From Yersinia kristensenii (GTDB lineage: Bacteria; Pseudomonadota; Gammaproteobacteria; Enterobacterales; Enterobacteriaceae): 64,000 nucleotides of DNA. The notes under the pieces are model-generated. The model did no database searches, had not been told where the DNA came from, and saw only the letters and a program-made list of their open reading frames with translations. Positions 18,642 to 29,152 of this stretch are shown piece by piece; positions within the stretch are counted from its first letter, which is position 1; each line of letters starts with the position of its first letter. The stretch is from the NCBI RefSeq assembly GCF_900460525.1, contig NZ_UHIY01000001.1, positions 2,170,001 through 2,234,000 of the forward strand, written 5' to 3'. A program made the translations under genes and the position numbers.

Positions 18642-19220
18642 ATGTCTATAGAGAATACATTACCGACTTACCAATCACTTGCCCTGGCATTGAACCAGCA
18701 AGCAGTGGCATTAACCCCTGCTGAAATGCATGGTCTGATCAGTGGCATGCTGTGCGGAGGCAGTAAAGACGATGGTTGGCGTGCACTGGTGCATGACTTG
18801 ACCAACGAGGGCGTCGCCTTTTCGCAAGCCCTTGGTTTGCCGTTACAACAGTTACATCAAGCAACACAAGAAGCGCTTGAAAACGAAGGTTTTATGTTCC
18901 AGTTGTTGATTCCTGAAGGGGAAGAGATCACTGTTTTTGACCGTGCTGATGCATTATCCGGCTGGGTAAACCATTTCCTGTTAGGTCTTGGGATGCTGCA
19001 ACCGAAGTTGGCGCAAGTGAAAGATGAAGTGGGTGAAGCCATTGATGATTTGCGTAATATTGCTCAGTTAGGATATGACGAGGATGAAGATCAGGAAGAA
19101 CTGGCCCAATCATTGGAAGAAGTCATCGAGTATGTCCGTGTCGCGGCTATCTTGTGTCATATTGAATTTACTCAAGAAAAACCGACGGCTCCGGAAGTAC
19201 GCAAACCGACATTACACTAA
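18642..19220 (+). CDS. ygfB: UPF0149 family protein YgfB
   Basis: The 192-residue acidic protein matches the YgfB family (UPF0149), with [23 protein letters not shown] near residue 25 and an Asp/Glu-rich C-terminal part ([18 protein letters not shown]). The fold is all-helical. In Pseudomonas, YgfB has been linked to control of beta-lactamase expression through interference with AlpA; the role in enterobacteria is not established. It heads the ygfB-pepP-ubiH-ubiI run, all on the plus strand with short gaps, so it may share their transcript. Confidence 0.93.
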   Translation: MSIENTLPTYQSLALALNQQAVALTPAEMHGLISGMLCGGSKDDGWRALVHDLTNEGVAFSQALGLPLQQLHQATQEALENEGFMFQLLIPEGEEITVFDRADALSGWVNHFLLGLGMLQPKLAQVKDEVGEAIDDLRNIAQLGYDEDEDQEELAQSLEEVIEYVRVAAILCHIEFTQEKPTAPEVRKPTLH

Positions 19221-19274
19221 GCTGGCCTGTGTCGTGTGTTGAATGATGGAAACCGGATATTTCAGGAGGGTGTA

Positions 19275-20588
19275 ATGACTCAGCAAGAATACCAGAACCG
19301 CCGTCAGGCACTGTTGGCGAAGATGGCCCCGGGCAGCGCTGCCATTATTTTTGCCGCACCAGAGGCTACGCGCAGTGCAGACTCTGAATATCCTTATCGG
19401 CAGAATAGCGATTTTAGTTATCTGACCGGCTTTAATGAGCCGGAAGCGGTGCTGATTCTGGTGAAAAGCGATGAGACTCACAACCACAGCGTGCTGTTTA
19501 ACCGAGTGCGCGATTTAACCGCTGAAATCTGGTTTGGCCGCCGTTTAGGGCAAGAGGCCGCGCCCGAGAAGTTGGGTATCGATCGCGCATTACCTTTTGA
19601 TGAAATCGACGAGCAGCTCTATTTGCTGCTTAATCGCCTTGATGTGATTTATCACGCGCAGGGGCAATATGATTACGCGGATAAGATTGTGTTTGCCGCG
19701 CTGGAAAAATTGCGTAACGGTTTTCGTAAAAACTTGCGTGCACCCGCGACCTTAACTGACTGGCGGCCATGGTTGCATGAAATGCGCCTGTTTAAGTCAG
19801 AAGAAGAACTTGCTGTGATGCGCCGCGCCGGTGAAATTAGCGCATTGGCCCATACCCGCGCGATGGAAAGATGCCGCCCGGGGATGTTTGAGTACCAATT
19901 GGAAGGGGAGATTCTGCATGAATTTACTCGCCATGGTGCGCGTTATCCGGCGTATAACACAATTGTTGGTGGCGGTGAAAATGGCTGCATTTTGCATTAC
20001 ACCGAAAATGAGTGCGAACTGCGAGATGGCGATTTAGTGCTGATTGACGCCGGTTGTGAATATCAGGGCTATGCCGGTGATATCACCCGCACTTTCCCGG
20101 TAAACGGTAAATTTACCCCCGCACAACGGGAGATTTATGACATCGTGCTGGCCTCCATCAACAAAGCACTGGAATTGTACCGGCCAGGGACTAGCATCCG
20201 CGAAGTCACGGGGCAGGTGGTGCGGATTATGATTACCGGCTTGGTGAATTTAGGCATCCTCAAAGGGGATGTCGAGCAACTAATCATTGAACAAGCGCAC
20301 CGTCCATTCTTTATGCACGGCCTGAGCCACTGGTTGGGGATGGACGTGCATGATGTCGGCGATTACAGCAACAGTGACCGTGAGCGCCCTCTTGAGCCTG
20401 GTATGGTGCTGACTATCGAACCGGGCTTGTATATTGCGCCAGATGCCGATGTTCCGCCGCAATATCGCGGTATTGGTATTCGGATTGAAGATGACATCGT
20501 GATTACTGCGGTAGGTAACGAAAATCTGACTGCCAGTGTGGTAAAAGATCCCGATGACATTGAAGCCCTGATGGCGGCGGCGAGATAA
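19275..20588 (+). CDS. pepP: Xaa-Pro aminopeptidase (aminopeptidase P)
   Basis: The 437-residue enzyme removes the N-terminal residue before proline. It has an N-terminal AMP_N domain (about 1-170) and a C-terminal M24 'pita-bread' domain. The metal ligands are visible in LIDAGCEYQGYAGDITRTF (two Asp), HGLSHWLGMDVHDVG (His), EPGLYI (Glu) and GIRIEDDIV (Glu). ATG 19275 follows AGGAGGG and gives MTQQEYQNRRQALLAKM as in E. coli (441 aa). The ubiH ATG begins three bases after the stop, implying coupled translation. Confidence 0.97.
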   Translation: MTQQEYQNRRQALLAKMAPGSAAIIFAAPEATRSADSEYPYRQNSDFSYLTGFNEPEAVLILVKSDETHNHSVLFNRVRDLTAEIWFGRRLGQEAAPEKLGIDRALPFDEIDEQLYLLLNRLDVIYHAQGQYDYADKIVFAALEKLRNGFRKNLRAPATLTDWRPWLHEMRLFKSEEELAVMRRAGEISALAHTRAMERCRPGMFEYQLEGEILHEFTRHGARYPAYNTIVGGGENGCILHYTENECELRDGDLVLIDAGCEYQGYAGDITRTFPVNGKFTPAQREIYDIVLASINKALELYRPGTSIREVTGQVVRIMITGLVNLGILKGDVEQLIIEQAHRPFFMHGLSHWLGMDVHDVGDYSNSDRERPLEPGMVLTIEPGLYIAPDADVPPQYRGIGIRIEDDIVITAVGNENLTASVVKDPDDIEALMAAAR

Positions 20589-20591
20589 CTA

Positions 20592-21770
20592 ATGAGCGTG
20601 ATAATTGTGGGTGGCGGTATGGCTGGTGCAACACTGGCGCTGGCTATTTCATCTCTCACTAAAGGGGCGGTACCGGTAACGCTGATTGAAGCGCATCTTC
20701 CTGACAGCCGCCAACATCCAGGTTTTGATGCCAGAGCCATTGCATTGGCGCAGGGGACTTGTCGGCAACTCGATAGCCTTGGTCTCTGGTCAGCACTGGC
20801 CGACTGTGCCACCGCCATTGAGCATGTTCACGTCAGCGATAGCGGCCATTCCGGCTTTGTGAATCTGCGGGCGCAAGATTATCACGTTCCAGCACTGGGT
20901 CAGGTCATTGAGCTGTTTGATGCGGGTAATCGGCTATTCACTTTGCTACAGAAAGCACCGGGTGTGACCTTACATTGCCCGGCAAACGTAGTTGATGTGG
21001 CGCGCACGGCTGAATCTGCCACGGTGACATTGGATAATGGTCAACAGCTCAGTGCCCAGTTATTGGTGGCGGCGGATGGCTCTCATTCCTCATTGGCCCA
21101 AGCTTGTAATATGCAGTGGCAACAGCAGGATTACCAACAAATTGCGGTGATCGCCAATGTCACGACCTCCGAGCGGCCCAATGGGCGTGCTTTTGAGCGC
21201 TTTACCCGCAATGGGCCATTGGCGCTACTGCCAATGTCGCAAGGGCGCAGCTCACTAGTTTGGTGTCATGCCAAAGAAGATAGACAGCAAATTGATAGCT
21301 GGGATGATGCCCGTTTTCTGGCAGAGCTACAGCAGGCTTTCGGCTGGCGGCTCGGGAAAATGCTGCATGCTGGCAAGCGCCACAGTTACCCACTGCAATT
21401 GCTAACTGCCTCGCGCCATGTCAGTCATCGGCTGGCATTAGTCGGCAATGCAGCTCAAACCTTGCACCCGATTGCTGGTCAGGGCTTTAATTTAGGGCTG
21501 CGCGATGTGATGTCATTGGCCGAAACCATTGCCCAAGCCGCCCTTGCAGGAACAGACCCCGGTGATTATGCGGTACTCAGCCAATACCAACAGCGGCGAC
21601 AACAAGATCAACAGGCGACCATTGGCATCACAGATGGATTAATCCGCCTGTTTGCCAACCGCTATGGGCCGTTGGTGGTGGGGCGTAATCTTGCTTTGAT
21701 GTCGATGGAGCATCTGCCCACCATACGTGATACTTTCGCGCGGCGGACATTGGGATGGGTTAAGCGTTAG
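20592..21770 (+). CDS. ubiH: 2-octaprenyl-6-methoxyphenol hydroxylase
   Basis: The 392-residue FAD monooxygenase hydroxylates a ring position in aerobic ubiquinone synthesis. The N-terminal IIVGGGMAGATLALAI is the FAD-binding Rossmann loop; LLVAADGSHSSLAQ is the DG motif; LVGNAAQTLHPIAGQGFNLGLRD is the UbiH version of the GD motif, with Asn and Gln where most relatives have Asp and His, as in E. coli UbiH. Start ATG 20592 lies three bases after pepP. The next gene is the paralogous ubiI. Confidence 0.96.
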   Translation: MSVIIVGGGMAGATLALAISSLTKGAVPVTLIEAHLPDSRQHPGFDARAIALAQGTCRQLDSLGLWSALADCATAIEHVHVSDSGHSGFVNLRAQDYHVPALGQVIELFDAGNRLFTLLQKAPGVTLHCPANVVDVARTAESATVTLDNGQQLSAQLLVAADGSHSSLAQACNMQWQQQDYQQIAVIANVTTSERPNGRAFERFTRNGPLALLPMSQGRSSLVWCHAKEDRQQIDSWDDARFLAELQQAFGWRLGKMLHAGKRHSYPLQLLTASRHVSHRLALVGNAAQTLHPIAGQGFNLGLRDVMSLAETIAQAALAGTDPGDYAVLSQYQQRRQQDQQATIGITDGLIRLFANRYGPLVVGRNLALMSMEHLPTIRDTFARRTLGWVKR

Positions 21771-21794
21771 TATTTAATATGGGAATATATTGGC

Positions 21795-23009
21795 ATGCAA
21801 TCATATGACGTGGTAATCGCCGGTGGTGGAATGGTCGGCTTAGCACTGGCCTGCGGTTTACAAGGCAGTGGCCTGCGCATTGCTATTCTGGAACACCAGC
21901 CAGTACCCGAGCCGCTACCTGCGCCGGTGACCGGTGAGTTAGCGCTTCGGGTTTCGGCGATCAATGCGGCCAGTGAGCGCTTACTGCAAAAGATGGGGGT
22001 GTGGGAAAACATCTTAGCGCTGCGTGCCAGCCCTTATCGCGGCATGGAAGTGTGGGACCAGGACAGCTTTGGGAAAATTGCTTTCCATGCCGATGAGTAT
22101 GGTTTTAGCCATCTCGGACATATCATTGAAAACCAAGTGATTCAGCAGGCGCTATGGCAGCGAGCCAGCCAATTGGCTGATGTGACTTTGCTGGCGCCCG
22201 CCAGTATCAAACAGGTCGCTTGGGGCGAAAGTGAAGCATTTATCACGCTGACGGATGACCGGATGCTCAGCGCCCGGTTGGTGATTGGGGCGGATGGCGC
22301 GAACTCTTGGTTACGCCAACATGCTGATATTCCACTGACATTTTGGGATTATGCCCACCACGCGCTGGTGGCTACTATCCGCACTGAAGAATCTCATCAG
22401 GCCACGGCACGTCAGGTGTTTCATGGTGACGGTATTCTGGCATTCCTGCCATTTAGTGACCCGCATCTTAGCTCGATTGTTTGGTCATTACCCCCTGAAC
22501 GCGCCGCCGAGTTAGCCACACTGCCCGCGGAGCAGTTTAACCGCGAGCTGGGAATGGCATTTGATATGCGGCTGGGGCCATGCCAGCTTGAAAGTGAGCG
22601 TCAGACCTTCCCGCTAACGGGGCGTTATGCTCGCAGTTTCGCGGCACACCGGTTGGCTCTGGTCGGTGACGCCGCTCATACTGTGCATCCGTTGGCCGGG
22701 CAGGGTGTGAATCTGGGCTTTATGGATGCCGCCGAGCTGGTGTCTGAACTTCGGCGCTTGCAGCGTCAGGGTAAAGATATCGGCCAGCATCTTTATCTGC
22801 GCCGCTATGAACGCCGCCGTAAGCACAGCGCCGCAGTGATGCTTGCTAGTATGCAGGGTTTCCGCTCACTGTTTGCGGGTGATAACCCGGCTAAAAAACT
22901 GTTACGTGATATTGGTCTGACCTTGGCGGATAATTTGCCGGGGGTAAAACCGCAGCTAGTGCGCCAGGCGATGGGGTTAAATGATTTGCCCGATTGGCTG
23001 GATGAATAA
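21795..23009 (+). CDS. ubiI: 2-octaprenylphenol (C5) hydroxylase
   Basis: The 404-residue protein is a second FAD monooxygenase of the UbiH/UbiF/VisC family, orthologous to E. coli UbiI (formerly VisC), which performs the C5 hydroxylation of ubiquinone synthesis. Motifs: VVIAGGGMVGLALACGL (FAD loop), LVIGADGANSWLR (DG) and LVGDAAHTVHPLAGQGVNLGFMD (GD). It follows ubiH by 24 bases. The pair shares fold and motif order, consistent with an old duplication. A long-stem terminator follows at 23086. Confidence 0.96.
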   Translation: MQSYDVVIAGGGMVGLALACGLQGSGLRIAILEHQPVPEPLPAPVTGELALRVSAINAASERLLQKMGVWENILALRASPYRGMEVWDQDSFGKIAFHADEYGFSHLGHIIENQVIQQALWQRASQLADVTLLAPASIKQVAWGESEAFITLTDDRMLSARLVIGADGANSWLRQHADIPLTFWDYAHHALVATIRTEESHQATARQVFHGDGILAFLPFSDPHLSSIVWSLPPERAAELATLPAEQFNRELGMAFDMRLGPCQLESERQTFPLTGRYARSFAAHRLALVGDAAHTVHPLAGQGVNLGFMDAAELVSELRRLQRQGKDIGQHLYLRRYERRRKHSAAVMLASMQGFRSLFAGDNPAKKLLRDIGLTLADNLPGVKPQLVRQAMGLNDLPDWLDE

Positions 23010-23085
23010 TCTCGTGACCGACTAAACCTGCCTCAGTTGAAAAAATCTAATTTCAACCTGCTTTTCGCATTAGTTTTTCTCACGC

Positions 23086-23132
23086 ACAACCAAAACCTGA
23101 TAAGTTGATTCTGACAGGGTTTTGGTTGTTTC
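23086..23132 (+). terminator. Rho-independent terminator after ubiI
   Basis: ACAACCAAAACCTG and CAGGGTTTTGGTTGT form a stem of about 14 bp with one bulge, loop of 15 bases, then TTTCG. It closes the ygfB-pepP-ubiH-ubiI run. Confidence 0.85.
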
Positions 23133-23301
23133 GTTATATAACATCGCAACTTTTACGCTTTAATTGTTAATTATGTGCCTCCGTGCGCAGTTTTGCAGTG
23201 GAAAACTCTGCACAATACCCCTGCCTTTTGTCGTTTTAATGTGTGCTATTGCCTATTTTACCTTATGGTTACCTGATGGATTCGGTGATAACGTTGGGCA
23301 A

Positions 23302-23317
23302 AAGGTATCGTTTGCGT
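23302..23317. promoter_or_regulatory. Putative PurR operator upstream of gcvT
   Basis: AAGGTATCGTTTGCGT agrees with the PurR consensus ANGCAANCGNTTNCNT at 10 of 12 fixed positions; the right half is perfect. In E. coli gcvTHP is repressed by PurR. Here the site is immediately followed by an ERIC element that separates it from gcvT. Confidence 0.5.
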
Positions 23318-23443
23318 AGACCCGTCATACTTCACGTTGCAGGTGTGTTGGCTGCTTTCGTTCACCCCAGTCACTTACTTGAGTAAGCTCCTGGGGATTC
23401 GCTTAATTGCCGCCTTCCTGCAACCCGAACTATCTAGGGTATA
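23317..23443. repeat. ERIC element (full length) upstream of gcvT
   Basis: The 127-base stretch runs from TAGACCCGTCATACTTCACG to CTATCTAGGGTATAGG with the typical core CAGTCACTTACTTGAGTAAG and CTCCTGGGGATTCG. It ends 64 bases before gcvT and probably lies between the gcv promoter and the coding region, or carries the promoter itself. Confidence 0.92.
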
Positions 23444-23507
23444 GGCCTGTTTATGGTGAGTTAGAGTCCCTAACACTCATTGCATAAAACTGTTTGAGGG
23501 AGAATAG

Positions 23508-24605
23508 ATGTCTAAGCAGACCCCGCTGTATGACCAACACGTGGCGTGCGGTGCGCGCATGGTAGATTTTCATGGCTGGATGATGCCATTGCATTATGGT
23601 TCCCAAATCGACGAGCACCATAACGTGCGCCAAGATGCCGGTATGTTTGATGTCTCGCACATGACGATTGTCGATTTACACGGCGCTCGTACCCGTGAAT
23701 TCTTACGTTACCTGTTAGCCAATGATGTTGCCAAACTAACCCTACCGGGCAAAGCCCTTTACACTGCGATGCTGAATGCTTCCGGCGGTGTTATCGATGA
23801 TTTGATCGTCTACTTCCTGCGCGAAGACTATTTCCGTTTAGTCGTGAACTCCGCCACCCGAGAGAAAGATCTGGAGTGGATAACTCAGCATGCTGAGCCG
23901 TACCAGGTGGGAGTGACAGTACGGGACGATTTAGCACTGGTGGCGGTGCAAGGCCCGACAGCGCAACAGAAAGTGGCGACCTTACTGACTCCAGAGCAGC
24001 AACAAGCGATTACAGGAATGAAACCATTCTTTGGTATTCAGGCTGGTGATTTGTTTATCGCCACCACGGGCTATACCGGGGAAGCGGGTTACGAAATCGC
24101 GCTACCGAAAGAACGTGTGGTTGAATTCTGGCAACAATTGCTCGCCGCCGGTGTGAAGCCCGCAGGTCTTGGTGCGCGTGACACTTTGCGCCTGGAAGCG
24201 GGTATGAATCTCTATGGTCAGGAAATGGACGAAGGCGTTTCGCCCCTTGCCGCTAATATGGGTTGGACCGTGGCTTGGTTGCCAGAAGATCGTCAGTTTA
24301 TTGGCCGTGAAGCACTGGAAAAACAGCGTGCGGACGGCACAGAGCAACTGGTCGGCTTGATCATGACTGAGAAAGGCGTATTGCGTAATGAGTTGCCGGT
24401 GCATTTTTCTGATGCTTCAGGTAACCAGCATGTTGGTGTGATAACCAGCGGTTCATTCTCGCCGACACTGGGCTTCAGTATTGCGCTGGCTCGTGTCCCT
24501 GCGGGGATAGGTGAAAATGCTGTGGTGCAAATCCGTAACCGTGAAATGCCGGTACGGGTGACTAAACCGGGTTTTGTGCGGGCGGGTAAGCCGGTCGCGC
24601 TGTAA
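23508..24605 (+). CDS. gcvT: Glycine cleavage system aminomethyltransferase (T protein)
   Basis: The 365-residue protein transfers the methylene group from the lipoyl arm of GcvH to tetrahydrofolate, releasing ammonia. It matches E. coli GcvT (364 aa), with [16 protein letters not shown] near the start, the [11 protein letters not shown] segment, the folate-binding [13 protein letters not shown] near 190 and [30 protein letters not shown] precedes ATG 23508. First gene of gcvTHP, with a PurR-like site and an ERIC element upstream. GcvA and Lrp control is known in E. coli but their sites were not assigned here. Confidence 0.97.
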   Translation: MSKQTPLYDQHVACGARMVDFHGWMMPLHYGSQIDEHHNVRQDAGMFDVSHMTIVDLHGARTREFLRYLLANDVAKLTLPGKALYTAMLNASGGVIDDLIVYFLREDYFRLVVNSATREKDLEWITQHAEPYQVGVTVRDDLALVAVQGPTAQQKVATLLTPEQQQAITGMKPFFGIQAGDLFIATTGYTGEAGYEIALPKERVVEFWQQLLAAGVKPAGLGARDTLRLEAGMNLYGQEMDEGVSPLAANMGWTVAWLPEDRQFIGREALEKQRADGTEQLVGLIMTEKGVLRNELPVHFSDASGNQHVGVITSGSFSPTLGFSIALARVPAGIGENAVVQIRNREMPVRVTKPGFVRAGKPVAL

Positions 24606-24654
24606 TTATTTCGAATTTCACGAGCCAAAACTTTTCGGCTCTATCTCTTTTTAA

Positions 24655-25050
<396 letters not shown>

Positions 25051-25100
25051 ATGAAAAAAGCCTGAGGTGAGTGAAGTGCAATGAGCCAAGGGTTGACCAC

Positions 25101-25147
25101 ATCTAAGGGTGCTCCGGTGGCTTACGCCACTACAACCCGAACGGCGT
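25101..25147. repeat. Paired hairpin repeat flanking gcvP, copy A
   Basis: The segment contains CTCCGGTGGCTTACGCCACT, continued by AC (25112-25133). It can fold as GTGGC-TTAC-GCCAC and is followed by CGAACGGCGTG. The same 22 bases, in a similar setting, occur after gcvP (28214-28235). It lies inside the gcv operon between gcvH and gcvP. Confidence 0.75.
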
Positions 25148-25250
25148 GTTTACCCTTAGTTCGGCTTTGTGAGTATTTCTAAAGCCCCTCCAAGGCGCGG
25201 TTAATCTCAAATATCTCCCGTCCCATGCCCTATTCAGGAATGTGTAGCAA

Positions 25251-28130
25251 ATGACTCAAAATCTCAGCCAGCTTGAACATAACGATGCTTTTATTCAGCG
25301 CCATATCGGCTCCTCAGCTGAGCAACAGCAACAGATGTTGGCCGCCGTTGGCGCCAGCTCGTTAAGTAGTTTGATCCAGCAGATTGTTCCGGCAGATATC
25401 CAATTGCCAAGCCCACCACCTGTGGGGGATGCCGCCACGGAACATCAGGCGCTGGCGGAACTTAAAGGGATTGCCAGCCAGAATCAGCGCTATAAATCCT
25501 ATATTGGCATGGGCTACAGCCCGGTTCTGACCCCGCCGGTTATCCTGCGTAATATGCTGGAAAACCCCGGTTGGTACACCGCCTATACTCCTTATCAGCC
25601 AGAAGTTTCACAGGGCCGCCTTGAAGCATTGCTCAATTTCCAGCAATTGACCCAAGACTTGACCGGCCTGGATCTGGCTTCCGCTTCTTTGCTGGATGAA
25701 GCCACTGCAGCCGCAGAATCCATGGCGTTGGCTAAACGTGCCAGTAAGCTCAAAGACGCCAATCGTTTCTTCGTCGCCGATGATGTCCATCCACAAACCC
25801 TCGATGTAGTGCGAACTCGTGCTGAAACCTTTGGTTTCGAAGTGATTGTTGATCGCGCAGAAAAAGTGCTGGAGCTAGAGGGAGTATTCGGGGTGCTGCT
25901 GCAACAAGTCGGTACCACTGGCGAGCTGCATGACTACTCAGCACTGCTATCTGAGCTGAAAAAACGCAAAATCATTACCAGTGTGGCCGCTGATATTATG
26001 GCGTTAGTGCTGCTGACAGCACCGGGTAAACAGGGCGCTGACGTGGTATTTGGCTCTGCTCAGCGTTTTGGGGTGCCGATGGGTTACGGTGGCCCACATG
26101 CTGCTTTCTTTGCTTGTCGCGATGAATTTAAACGCTCAATGCCGGGCCGGATTATTGGGGTATCGCGTGATGCTGCCGGTAATACCGCGCTGCGTATGGC
26201 GATGCAAACTCGCGAGCAACATATCCGCCGCGAGAAAGCCAATTCCAATATCTGTACTTCTCAGGTTTTACTGGCCAATATCGCCAGTTTGTATGCGGTT
26301 TATCATGGTCCACAGGGCTTGCAGCGCATCGCTGGCCGTATTCACCGTATGACCGATATTCTGGCCGCGGGCTTGCAACAAGCGGGTCTGACCCTGCGTT
26401 TCCAGCATTGGTTTGATACATTAACGGTCGAAGTGAAAGACAAAGCCGCGATATTGGCCCGTGCATTGAGCTTCGGTATTAATCTGCGCACTGATATTCA
26501 TGGTGCTGTGGGTATCACGTTGGATGAAACCACCTCTCGCGAAGATCTTCAAACCTTGTTCACTCTGTTAGTCGGTGATAATCATGGTTTGGATATTGAT
26601 CAACTTGATGCCCAAGTCAGTCATAATAGCCAGTCAATTCAATCGACTATGTTGCGCCAAGACCCGATTCTGACGCATCCGGTGTTTAACCGCTACCATA
26701 GCGAAACTGAAATGATGCGTTATATGCATCGTTTAGAGCGCAAAGATTTGGCGCTGAATCAGGCGATGATCCCGCTGGGTTCTTGCACTATGAAGCTCAA
26801 TGCCGCTGCGGAGATGATCCCGATCACTTGGCCGGAGTTTGCTGAATTGCACCCATTCTGTCCGCCGGAACAAGCTGCAGGTTATCAGCAAATGATTGGC
26901 CAGCTGTCACAATGGCTGGTGCAACTGACTGGTTATGATGCTGTTTGTATGCAGCCAAACTCGGGTGCGCAAGGTGAATATGCGGGGCTGCTGGCCATTC
27001 GCCGCTACCACGAAAGCCGCAATCAGGCGAGCCGCCATATCTGTTTAATCCCAAGCTCTGCCCACGGTACGAACCCAGCATCGGCACAAATGGCCGGGAT
27101 GTCGGTGGTGGTGGTGGCCTGTGATAAGCAAGGTAATATCGATTTGCACGATTTGCGCCAAAAGGCGGGCGAAGCGGGCGATGAACTCTCTTGTATTATG
27201 GTGACTTACCCGTCGACTCACGGCGTGTATGAAGAAACCATCCGCGAAGTTTGCCAAATTGTGCATCAGTTTGGGGGCCAAGTTTATCTCGATGGCGCAA
27301 ATATGAATGCGCAGGTGGGGATCACCACACCGGGCTATATTGGCGCGGATGTATCCCACTTAAACTTGCATAAAACTTTCTGTATTCCACACGGCGGTGG
27401 CGGCCCAGGTATGGGGCCAATTGGGGTTAAAGCACATTTAGCGCCATTTGTTCCCGGCCACAGTGTGGTGCAAATTGACGGCATGACCACCCAACAAGGC
27501 GCGGTTTCGGCAGCACCTTTTGGTAGTGCATCAATTTTGCCTATCAGCTGGATGTACATCCGCATGATGGGGGCCGATGGGTTGAAGCAAGCCAGTCAGG
27601 TGGCGATTCTGAATGCCAACTACATTGCAACTCGGCTGAAAGAAGCCTATCCAGTGTTGTATACCGGCCACGATGGCCGGGTGGCGCATGAATGTATTCT
27701 GGATATTCGCCCACTGAAAGAAGCAACGGGAATAAGCGAGATGGATATCGCCAAGCGCTTGATTGACTTCGGTTTCCATGCGCCCACCATGTCCTTCCCG
27801 GTGGCGGGCACACTGATGGTGGAGCCGACTGAATCTGAAAGTAAAGTTGAGTTAGACCGCTTTATCGATGCCATGCTGGCTATCCGTGCGGAAATCGAGA
27901 AAGTTGCCCGCGGTGAATGGCCACTGGAGGATAACCCGCTGGTGAATGCGCCGCATACTCAGGGCGAACTGGTAGGTGACTGGCAGCATCCTTACAGCCG
28001 AGAGTTGGCGGTATTCCCAGTCGCGGGTGTGATGGAGAATAAATACTGGCCGACTGTGAAACGTCTGGATGATGTGTATGGCGACCGTAATTTGTTCTGT
28101 TCATGTGTGCCGATTTCTGACTACGAGTAA
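25251..28130 (+). CDS. gcvP: Glycine dehydrogenase (decarboxylating), P protein
   Basis: The 959-residue PLP enzyme decarboxylates glycine and loads the aminomethyl group on GcvH. It is the fused single-chain form, with two aminotransferase-like halves (about 1-450 and 460-959). The PLP lysine is K708 in [19 protein letters not shown], and the first half has [15 protein letters not shown]. It matches E. coli GcvP (957 aa). The gap of 200 bases from gcvH is filled by a hairpin repeat, so partial termination or RNA processing before gcvP is possible. No missing residues were seen. Confidence 0.98.
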   Translation: MTQNLSQLEHNDAFIQRHIGSSAEQQQQMLAAVGASSLSSLIQQIVPADIQLPSPPPVGDAATEHQALAELKGIASQNQRYKSYIGMGYSPVLTPPVILRNMLENPGWYTAYTPYQPEVSQGRLEALLNFQQLTQDLTGLDLASASLLDEATAAAESMALAKRASKLKDANRFFVADDVHPQTLDVVRTRAETFGFEVIVDRAEKVLELEGVFGVLLQQVGTTGELHDYSALLSELKKRKIITSVAADIMALVLLTAPGKQGADVVFGSAQRFGVPMGYGGPHAAFFACRDEFKRSMPGRIIGVSRDAAGNTALRMAMQTREQHIRREKANSNICTSQVLLANIASLYAVYHGPQGLQRIAGRIHRMTDILAAGLQQAGLTLRFQHWFDTLTVEVKDKAAILARALSFGINLRTDIHGAVGITLDETTSREDLQTLFTLLVGDNHGLDIDQLDAQVSHNSQSIQSTMLRQDPILTHPVFNRYHSETEMMRYMHRLERKDLALNQAMIPLGSCTMKLNAAAEMIPITWPEFAELHPFCPPEQAAGYQQMIGQLSQWLVQLTGYDAVCMQPNSGAQGEYAGLLAIRRYHESRNQASRHICLIPSSAHGTNPASAQMAGMSVVVVACDKQGNIDLHDLRQKAGEAGDELSCIMVTYPSTHGVYEETIREVCQIVHQFGGQVYLDGANMNAQVGITTPGYIGADVSHLNLHKTFCIPHGGGGPGMGPIGVKAHLAPFVPGHSVVQIDGMTTQQGAVSAAPFGSASILPISWMYIRMMGADGLKQASQVAILNANYIATRLKEAYPVLYTGHDGRVAHECILDIRPLKEATGISEMDIAKRLIDFGFHAPTMSFPVAGTLMVEPTESESKVELDRFIDAMLAIRAEIEKVARGEWPLEDNPLVNAPHTQGELVGDWQHPYSRELAVFPVAGVMENKYWPTVKRLDDVYGDRNLFCSCVPISDYE

Positions 28131-28205
28131 TACTGGCAGTAAATGAAGAGGGTCAGGTAAGGAGGTTGATGACTATAGCCCTGTGATAGCAGGATTTACC
28201 GTACC

Positions 28206-28252
28206 CATGGGCACTCCGGTGGCTTACGCCACTACGGCCTCAACGGCACGAT
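28206..28252. repeat. Paired hairpin repeat flanking gcvP, copy B
   Basis: 28214-28235 is identical to 25112-25133 and the flanks are similar (GGGCA before; TCAACGGCACG after, against CGAACGGCGTG in copy A). It lies between gcvP and ygfF. It may belong to a dispersed Yersinia repeat family; I do not assign a name. Confidence 0.75.
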
Positions 28253-28390
28253 TCTCCTTCATTTGATTTTGTCAGCAGTTTTTGGGTCGCGTAAGCGGCC
28301 CTTTTGTTTTTATTGGTATTTACCTGGCTAATGGCTACGCTTACTCTGCAAATTAAGAGAAATATTTACGGCTGAATAAGGAAAAGGGAT

Positions 28391-29140
28391 ATGCATAAAA
28401 AAGTCGCGTTAGTGACAGGAGGCAGCCGGGGGATTGGCCGAGCTACGGCATTGTTGCTGGCAAAATACGGTTATCGGGTCGCAGTAAATTATATCAATGA
28501 TGAACAAGCCGCTCGGCAGGTGGTCGCTGAAATTGCCGCCGCGGGTGGGCTGGCGGTGGCAATACAGGCAGATATTGCCGATGAATATCAAGTTATTGCG
28601 CTATTCGAAAAGCTTGAAGCACAGCTAGGGCCAATCACCGCGTTGGTCAATAATGCCGGTATTTTATTCCCGCAAACCACCATCGAAGGGTTAACTGCTG
28701 AGCGTATTAATCGAGTGTTGAGCACCAATGTGACGGGGTATTTTTTATGTAGCCGCGAAGCCGTCAAGCGCATGGCATTGCGTCATGGTGGCAATGGCGG
28801 CGCGATTGTTAATGTTTCTTCTGCCGCATCCCGTTTAGGTGCACCCGGTGAATATCTGGATTATGCTGCCTCCAAAGGGGCCATTGATACGCTGACTGTC
28901 GGTTTATCATTAGAAGTGGCTGCTGAGGGCATCCGAGTGAATGGTGTTCGACCGGGTTTAATCTATACCGATATACATGCTAGCGGCGGTGAACCGGGCC
29001 GAGTTGACCGGGTAAAAAACTCACTGCCAATGAAACGCGGCGGGCATCCACAAGAAGTGGCCGAGGCCATTGTCTGGTTGCTGTCAGACCATGCCTCTTA
29101 TGTCACTGGCAGTGTATTGGATTTAGCCGGTGGGAAATAA
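28391..29140 (+). CDS. ygfF: SDR-family NAD(P)-dependent oxidoreductase
   Basis: The 249-residue protein is a classical short-chain dehydrogenase: TGGSRGIG (cofactor loop, about 9-16), NNAG (about 88), catalytic Ser in VNVSSAASRLG and YAASK (Tyr-xxx-Lys, about 158). It is clearly the E. coli YgfF orthologue, including NAGILFPQTTIEGLTAERINRVLSTNVTGYFLCSREAVKRMAL-type spacing. YgfF also lies beside gcvP in E. coli. The substrate is unknown; the family is often annotated as glucose 1-dehydrogenase-like without proof. The purine-rich AGGAAAAGGG precedes ATG 28391. Confidence 0.92.
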   Translation: MHKKVALVTGGSRGIGRATALLLAKYGYRVAVNYINDEQAARQVVAEIAAAGGLAVAIQADIADEYQVIALFEKLEAQLGPITALVNNAGILFPQTTIEGLTAERINRVLSTNVTGYFLCSREAVKRMALRHGGNGGAIVNVSSAASRLGAPGEYLDYAASKGAIDTLTVGLSLEVAAEGIRVNGVRPGLIYTDIHASGGEPGRVDRVKNSLPMKRGGHPQEVAEAIVWLLSDHASYVTGSVLDLAGGK

Positions 29141-29152
29141 GCGAGTATTCAG

